From assembly GCA_036939755.1 (NCBI GenBank), contig JALLAZ010000607.1, positions 1 to 13,449 on the forward strand: 13,449 nt of DNA. Reading direction: 5' to 3'. Source of the stretch: Stephanodiscus triporus. Taxonomy: Eukaryota > Bacillariophyta > Thalassiosirophyceae > Thalassiosirales > Thalassiosiraceae. A program made the position numbers and the translations under genes. Under the pieces are notes generated by a model that had not been told where the DNA came from, made no database searches, and worked only from the letters and a program-made list of their open reading frames with translations. Positions 8,610 to 13,449 of the stretch are shown here, in pieces; the first letter of the stretch is position 1, and every line of letters starts with the position of its first letter.

Positions 8610-8663
<54 letters not shown>

Positions 8664-8664
8664 T
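7589..8664. other. Convergent intergenic region, no supported gene
   Basis: I found no recognisable gene and no tRNA- or rRNA-like sequence. ORFs on either strand here (such as 7743-7994 and 7838-8209 on the minus strand) are short, unbiased in codon use and unlike known families. The stretch is AT-richer than its flanks and holds simple sequence: GAT units at 7584-7600 carrying the stop of the left gene, a C run near 8215-8226, alternating TGCA/CACG units at 8451-8471, and the long C plus TC tract at the right end. It should contain the 3' UTRs of two convergent genes. Confidence 0.5.
8611..8663. repeat. 30-base C homopolymer followed by TC microsatellite
   Basis: Thirty consecutive C (8611-8640) run straight into about eleven TC units (8641-8663), ending just before the GUN4 stop codon at 8665. 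On the GUN4 transcript this would be a GA run and then a 30-base G run at the very start of the 3' UTR, a strong G-quadruplex former. The length may be unreliable, because sequencing and assembly handle such runs poorly. Confidence 0.9.
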
Positions 8665-9432
8665 TCACGGCTCCTTCTTCCACTCGTCGTCGTCCCAAAC
8701 CGGATGATTCAACAGCTGCTTGATCAGCGACGTTCCCCTTAGGGCGCTCGTCAACGGGAGGTGTCCCTCCGGCGCCTTCCTCACGTCGTACACGAACTCG
8801 CTCGCGCCGAACCATCGCTTCTTCCTCTCGACTTCCCCGTCCTTCGTGTTCCATCCGACCTTCGTGCAGAACGTCTCGAAGTCGCCCCTGGACTGCCTGT
8901 ACTTTTTCTTCTGGACCGAGTACCCGAACTTCCCGTTCGAGAATTTATTCCACAGCCGTTCGATGGTGCCGAGGTCCGTCGACGGTATGCGCTTCACCTC
9001 GGTGAAGTACACGAAGTCTCGCCCCTTCGCCTTCGATCCCGCGAGCACGACGAGCGCGTCTCGGGTGAATTGGTCCGCCTCGGCGAGTTGGCCCGTCGCG
9101 AGCATCGTCGCGAGGGGGACGTAGTCCATCCCCACGTCGGACGGGAGGTTGGTCGGGATCTCGACGTCGACGTCGACGTCGGGGACGTCGTCGTTCGTAT
9201 CGGACGACGACGACGACGACGACGACTCGGAGCTCGACGGCGATGGCAAGCCGCCGTCGGCCACGGCGGCGGCGGCGGCGGCGGCGGCGGTCATGAAGAG
9301 CCCCGAGGCGGCGGGCGAGAGGGGAGGGGCAGTCCGTGCCGCGGGGGAGGAGGAGGAGGAGGAGGAGAAGGCGTCGACGGTCGATCCGGCGAGGAGGTAG
9401 ACGGATGGAATGATCGCTAATGATAGGCGCAT
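8665..9432 (-). CDS. GUN4: GUN4-domain tetrapyrrole-binding protein, plastid-targeted
   Basis: GUN4 binds protoporphyrin IX and Mg-protoporphyrin IX and stimulates Mg-chelatase, the entry to chlorophyll synthesis in the plastid. The 255-residue protein has a GUN4 domain at about 104-246, with the family pattern LATMLATGQ...EAD, then IPSTDLGTIERLWNKFSNGKFGYSVQ, a VGW motif, and APEGHLPL near the end. The start at 9432 was chosen because MRLSLAIIPSVYLLAGSTVDA forms a signal peptide cleaved before Phe (VDA|FSS), as in diatom plastid precursors. A Ser/Ala/Pro/Arg transit-like stretch follows, then a poly-Ala run (about 49-57), a poly-Ser run (about 67-77) and an acidic Asp/Val linker. The frame stays open upstream to an ATG at 9651, which would hide the signal peptide, so I do not favour it. 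The gene is divergent from the kinase/isomerase gene. Diatoms may carry more than one GUN4; which paralogue this is cannot be told here. Confidence 0.93.
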   Translation of the reverse strand: MRLSLAIIPSVYLLAGSTVDAFSSSSSSSPAARTAPPLSPAASGLFMTAAAAAAAAVADGGLPSPSSSESSSSSSSSDTNDDVPDVDVDVEIPTNLPSDVGMDYVPLATMLATGQLAEADQFTRDALVVLAGSKAKGRDFVYFTEVKRIPSTDLGTIERLWNKFSNGKFGYSVQKKKYRQSRGDFETFCTKVGWNTKDGEVERKKRWFGASEFVYDVRKAPEGHLPLTSALRGTSLIKQLLNHPVWDDDEWKKEP

Positions 9433-9628
9433 TATGAACGATTGGAGGGAGAGAGAGGTGAAGGGAGAGAAGAGGGATGTGGAGAATTCGTTCGTCGGAT
9501 TCTCGGCTCGGATGGGAGGAGGATGAGCGAGGCGAGGCGGAGCGAGAGGGCTTCGACGACGCGATTTGAGAACGCGAGACTCTATGGAAATAAGTGTAGA
9601 ATGGAGTAGAGAGTAGATACTAGAGATC

Positions 9629-9634
9629 CACGTG
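9629..9634. promoter_or_regulatory. G-box (CACGTG)
   Basis: The palindrome CACGTG, in the context CCACGTGTCG, lies about 195 bases upstream of the GUN4 start. It is the core site of plant-type bZIP and bHLH factors and is typical of light-regulated and tetrapyrrole genes. It falls inside the open frame upstream of the chosen GUN4 start. If it is a promoter element, it argues against use of the ATG at 9651. A hexamer can occur by chance. Confidence 0.4.
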
Positions 9635-9896
9635 TCGCCTGTGCTGTTCATGTTGAGGATTTCGGATTTCCCCGGGGGGGCGGGCGGGCGGGTGCGGCCC
9701 GGCCCCCCCGTTTTTCTCTCTCCCGCCGTTCGTTGTTTTCATGTCCTCCCGAGAAAGATACCTCCTACGAAGATACCTCAACAACACAACAACAACAACA
9801 ACATAACAACACATAAAATAATACTCCTAATAATATTATCCACGCCACGGTGCGTGAAGTAAAATCGAATAACCGTGAGAGAGCGAGGGACACTCA

Positions 9897-9927
9897 TGAC
9901 GCCATGACCATCTTTCCGTCAACGTCA
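9897..9927. promoter_or_regulatory. CRE-type bZIP elements (TGACGC and ACGTCA)
   Basis: TGACGC at 9897-9902 and ACGTCA at 9922-9927 lie 72-77 and 47-52 bases before the ATG at 9974. The second is preceded by another CGTCA half-site at 9917-9921. Words of these two types are known as CO2/cAMP-responsive elements in the promoters of diatom carbonic anhydrase genes, where a CREB/ATF-like bZIP factor binds. Their use here is inference from the match and the spacing. Confidence 0.4.
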
Positions 9928-9973
9928 TAAAAGATCGTAATATATTATCACATCTCCACGCTGTGCATATATT

Positions 9974-12735
9974 ATGAAATCGAGAGCGAGGGGACCCATG
10001 ACCAACCTTCCGCACGTCCGCGTCTTCGTCGTCATCATCGTCATCGTCGTCGCGTCGTTGTTGAGCGCGTCGTTCCCGCTGCTGGCATACGCCTCCTCCT
10101 CCCCGGACCATCCCTCGTCCTCCTCCTCCTCCTCCTTCCCATCTCGATCGCGAATCGTATCCACGTCGTCGTCCATCCTCGTCGCCGGATCGTCGAACGC
10201 CGACACCTTCCTCCCCGTTAGTCGACTGCCCAAGTCGGGCGAGAATCTGACGATATTGCGCGATCGTCGTCGACCCGTCCTCGTCGACGTGCCGGGGGGG
10301 AAGGGATGCAATCAGGCCGTCGCGTGCGCGAGGTTGCTGCTGCCGACGTCGTCGTCGTCGTCGGTGACCTTCCTCGGCCAGTTCGGGGACGACGCCGTCA
10401 TGCCAACGCTGCGGGACGCGCTCCTGGGAGCGAACGTTCGCCTGTCGTCGCTTTGCTCGACGTCGAGGGCTCATCCCTCCGGGAGGGGGTACGTCCTGAT
10501 CGTGCCGGACACCGGGGAGGTGTGCGCCGTCGTCGACGGCGGGAGCAACGCCCGGGGATGGGAACGATGGTCCACGACGGACGACGACGACGACGACGAG
10601 GGAAAGAAGAAGTCGGGAGGGGGGGGGGCGGACGATGACGACGACGACGACGACGCGATGCCTCCGATGCCGCCGCCGCCGCCGCTCTCGGACGACGACG
10701 TGCTCGGCGCGGTCTCGTGCCACTCCCTCCTGATGATGCAATGCGAGATACCGCAATTCGTCAACCTGCGCCTCGCGAGGGCCGCGCGATCATCGTCGTC
10801 GTCTTCGGGATCGTCGTCGAGGACGATCGTCATGCTCGATCCCGGGGGCGAGGATCGTAAAATCGACAGGGAGATGCTCGAGTGCGTCGACTTGTTGACC
10901 CCGAACGAGACCGAGCTCGCTCGTCTCGCCGACTCCTGCGACGACGACTACGACGACGACGACGTAAACGTGGGCGGGGGCGAGGACGACGACGTAGACG
11001 ACATCCTCGCGTCGTCGCGGGGCGCGACGGACGTCCAGGCCGGGATCATCGGCCCCGATCGTCTCCGACTGTCGAGTATATTATCCTCCGTTCGTAAATT
11101 GCAAAGGAACGGCGCGTCGGACGTGCTCGTCACCCTGGGCTCGCGCGGTTCGATATTCGTCAGGGGGCCGCCCGACCCCTCCTCCTCCTCCTCCTCCGCC
11201 GCCGCCGGCCCGTTCTCCCCCCCCCCCTCGGCCGTGACGCGCCGTCGTCGTCCGTTCGTATATCGACCGCCGTGCGCCCTGCCCCCCGGGTCGACCGTCG
11301 TCGACGAGACGGGGGCGGGAGACTGCTACCGCGCGGCGTTCGCGGTCGCCGTGCTGGAGGAGCGACGTCGCGGAAGAGCGGGCGGGGGAGGGGGAGGAGG
11401 GCACGTCGACGCGCCCCCCCTCGACGACGACGACGTCCTCGCGCGGTGCATGGATTTCGCGAGCGCCGCGGGAGCGTTGGCGGTGACGAAGGAGGGGGCC
11501 GTGCCGAGCATACCGACGAGGGACGAGGTGGACGGGTTGCTGCGGCTGCTCTCGGCGGGCGATCGTCGGGAGGACGCATCCGGTGCGTCGTCGTCGCCTG
11601 CGGCGGCGGCGGCAGGGGTCGTCCCCCGGGGGGGAGGCAGAGACGACGACGACGACGACGATGCCTTCCCCTTCCTCTTCGGATCGCGCATCAACTCCAT
11701 GAAGGATCGACCCGAACTGCTGCCGTCGTCGTCGTCCCTCGTCTCCCCCCGCGAGTACCTCGCGCGACAGGCGTCCGTTCGCGGACTAGGATGCGTCGAC
11801 TTCAATTACCCCCAGCACTTCGACGGTCATTGGACGCCCGAGGAGGCGAGGGCCGCGTTGGACGATGTCAACCTCGTCGCCGGCGCGGTCTGCCTGCGCT
11901 ATCCGTCCAAGTTCGCAAGGGGGGCGATGAACCATCCGGACGAGGGTATGAGGAGGGAGGCGATCGAAATCACGAAGGGAGCGGCGCGCGTCGCGAGGGT
12001 ACTGGGTTGCAACGAGTGAGTTTTGCCACGGAAGATATGTAATTATGGTACAATCGCTCTTGTTTATTTCGTTCTCGCTCATTGTCGTCATATTATCTCG
12101 TCGGACCGTGTAGGGTCGTGGTGTGGTCAGCCTACGACGGGTACGACTATCCATTCCAGACGAATTATCGCGAAAAATGGGATCAGATCGTCGACGCCTT
12201 CCGAGAATGCTGCGACGCCTACCCGGACATCAAGTGGTCGCTCGAATTCAAACCTACCGACGAGAACACGCGGTTTTTCACCGTCCCGTCGACCGGGGCC
12301 GCCCTCCTCTTGGTGAAGGAGATCGATCGGCCAAACATGGGCCTCACGCTTGACATGGGCCACATGCTGATGGCCGGCGAGAACCCCGGCCAGAGCATTG
12401 CGATGGTCGGCGGCGAGAAATTGTACGGCATACAGCTGAATGACGGTTACACGAGATTGGCCGCGGAGGACGGACTAATGTTCGGATCGATTCATCCGTC
12501 TGTGGCATTGGAGGCGTTGTATCAACTCCGACGAATAAATTTCAGGGGTCATTTGTACTTCGATACCTTCCCCCAGAGGACGGATCCGGTAGCCGAGGCC
12601 GAGTACAACATTAGGCGAGTGAAGGAATTCTGGTCGGCGGTTTTGAAGATGGACTCCGACGAGATCGAGAGGATAGCAAGGGAGAATGATGCAATAGGGG
12701 CCTTGGAGCTGGTGAATGAAGCTCTTAGGAGATGA
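9974..12735 (+). CDS. Bifunctional ribokinase / xylose isomerase-like TIM-barrel protein (two exons)
   Basis: Exons 9974-12015 and 12114-12735 encode 887 residues. After a basic start, residues 17-40 are a hydrophobic signal peptide or anchor. A PfkB-family ribokinase follows (about 67-525): GSSNAD near 72-77, sugar-binding GGKGCNQA near 108-115, TPNETE near 308-313, and DETGAGD near 443-449 with the catalytic Asp. Its tail (VTKEGAVPSIPTRDEV) is also ribokinase-like. Asp-, Ser- or Gly-rich insertions lie in loops (about 201-228, 321-345, 398-428, 462-478). After a low-complexity linker, residues about 569-887 form a complete sugar isomerase/epimerase of the xylose isomerase-like superfamily: GSRINSMKDRPEL, VDFNYPQHF, WSAYDGYDYPFQ, SLEFKP, LTLDMGH, EDGLMFGSIH, LYFDTF. 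Candidate metal ligands are E725, D761 and D831; the usual strand-6 His is Q788. Ribokinases phosphorylate ribose or related sugars at O5; the isomerase substrate is unknown. The location is uncertain: secretory, or plastid if cleavage is before Tyr39. Confidence 0.88.
12016..12113 (+). other. 98-bp GT-AG intron in the kinase/isomerase gene
   Basis: The donor GTGAGT begins at 12016 and the acceptor TAG ends at 12113. Without splicing the frame stops at 12017-12019 (TGA). Joining 12015 to 12114 rebuilds a Glu codon and continues GCNE straight into VVVWSAYDGYDYPF, which is how the isomerase family continues at this point. It is a phase-2 intron, AT-richer than both exons, with a pyrimidine-rich stretch in its second half. 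Confidence 0.9.
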
Positions 12736-12797
12736 TTGGCAGTGTTGAAAAGACGTCAGATTCGACGTTAAGCACATGACGTTGGATTTCTAGATAA

Positions 12798-13409
12798 TTA
12801 AATTAAAGTGACCTCGTCACTCCTACATCTATTGCGTTGGTCTCTTTCGATTTCTCTCTCCGACTTGCCATGTAGCTGGCCACGCACGTTTCCACATGGA
12901 CGGACGATCCTTTCGAGCCATGTGTCAGCCTCCGGTTTCGTGACTACAATCCTATTTTGTCCAACACACTCCTGCGGTGTCTTGAAGGATGAGGCGATCT
13001 CACTCTCCGTCTTGCTGGCAGAAATAGGTTGTTTCACTGGTTGTTCGTCCTCTGTCTCCTCGAGATCATTGTAGTTCACTGGACAGTTCATCAACTCAGC
13101 ACACATCACTCTGACTCTGAAAGCCGTGCCTTGTAAAGATTTGGTCATGATGTCAGCCCACATTTCCTTGGTAGGACAGTCTTTGACCTTGATTTCTCCA
13201 TTGTCTACCCTGTCCTTATGAAGAATAACTTCGCCTTTATGTGCTTCGTCTTTTTTTTGCTTGACATCATGCCATTTTTTATAAGCAGTTGCATGCTGAT
13301 GTTGTCTTCGTAGAGTCCAACACACTTGGCCTCGCGGGCTTGGAGGAATAAATAAGACTGGTAAAGTTAAAACGTGACATTGACTGTTTTGGCAGGAGCG
13401 AAAACTCAA
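12798..13409 (-). pseudogene. Ty1/copia RNase H and C-terminal tail, frameshifted
   Basis: The minus-strand frame ending at 12798 carries the end of a copia polyprotein: DRVDNGEIKVKDCPTKEMW, then ADIMTKSLQGTAFR, then MNCPVNYNDLEE and a Thr/Glu-rich tail with TPQECVG. These are the closing motifs of the copia RNase H. Just upstream the protein signal moves to another frame, where YEDNISMQLLIKNG and SSKKKTKHIKAKLFF are readable between about 13218 and 13330. A one-base shift near 13217 separates the two, and the upstream frame also has a stop at 13367-13369. The piece is therefore broken, not an active gene. Reverse transcriptase and integrase would lie beyond the right edge, if present. Confidence 0.8.
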
Positions 13410-13449
13410 ACCGGACAGACCGCTCCGAAAAAAGACCCTGTTTTGAGTA
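12798..13449 (-). mobile_element. 3' fragment of a Ty1/copia LTR retrotransposon
   Basis: The retroelement signal begins at the window's right edge and ends 62 bp from the stop of the kinase/isomerase gene. No room is left for a full-length downstream LTR before that gene, and I could not define an LTR end, so the element looks truncated as well as frameshifted. It is convergent with the kinase/isomerase gene. Confidence 0.65.

Larger units (their letters stand above)
9433..9973. other. Divergent promoter region between GUN4 and the kinase/isomerase gene
   Basis: No gene is supported. From left to right: a purine-rich GUN4 5' region, a G-box at 9629-9634, a G-quadruplex motif at 9674-9692 (G7 and three GGG tracts with one-base loops), AAC repeats near 9781-9803, TGACGC and ACGTCA elements at 9897-9902 and 9922-9927, and AT-rich sequence (about 9939-9973) before the ATG at 9974. 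If transcription of the right-hand gene began left of 9896, two short overlapping uORFs (9896-9907 and 9904-9930) would precede its start. Confidence 0.6.

Noticed and set aside
8761..9420. A 219-residue + strand frame antisense to GUN4
   Set aside because: It is the complement of the conserved GUN4 domain and has no independent signal.
11160..11805. Several antisense frames over the kinase gene
   Set aside because: The + strand has unmistakable ribokinase and isomerase motifs across the whole stretch, so these are shadows of GC-rich coding DNA.
12742..12780. A TGTTG start resembling a copia LTR end next to the kinase/isomerase stop
   Set aside because: It is in the wrong orientation for the adjacent minus-strand fragment and has no matching CA end or second copy; the resemblance is only five bases.

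Overview
This looks like nuclear DNA of a photosynthetic stramenopile, most likely a diatom. Three things point that way: (i) a GUN4 protein whose N-terminus is a signal peptide followed directly by a Phe at an ASAFAP-like cleavage site and a Ser/Ala/Pro-rich stretch, the bipartite leader of complex red plastids; (ii) one short GT-AG intron among otherwise long single-exon genes; (iii) the RNase H end of a Ty1/copia retroelement. The middle of the window (about 3.8-12.0 kb) is very GC-rich and full of ACG/CGT-type triplet runs, so several frames stay open on both strands. Genes were chosen by conserved domains, GC-rich third positions, and continuation into ordinary sequence.

Layout. 1-700: no convincing gene, with short inverted repeats. 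701-5530 (-): a 1609-residue, largely disordered protein with one clear coiled coil near the C-terminus. 5531-6205: a divergent promoter region with E2F-type sites, a TATA box, a TAACGG (MYB-type) cluster and a G-quadruplex motif. 6206-7588 (+): an unrecognised protein with a low-complexity N-terminal part and two to four C-terminal membrane segments. 7589-8664: convergent intergenic DNA ending in a 30-base C run plus a TC run. 8665-9432 (-): plastid-targeted GUN4. 9433-9973: a second divergent promoter with a G-box, CRE-type elements and a G-quadruplex motif. 9974-12735 (+): a two-exon gene for a fused ribokinase and TIM-barrel sugar isomerase. 12798-13449 (-): a decayed copia fragment running off the window.

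The best candidate for something new is the 887-residue ribokinase/sugar-isomerase fusion, which suggests isomerisation and phosphorylation of a sugar by one polypeptide. Its promoter is shared head-to-head with GUN4, a tetrapyrrole-pathway regulator, and carries light- and CO2/cAMP-type bZIP motifs, so the pair may be co-regulated. The 1609-residue gene sits behind E2F- and MYB-type sites, which hints at cell-cycle expression. These regulatory readings are inferences from motifs only.
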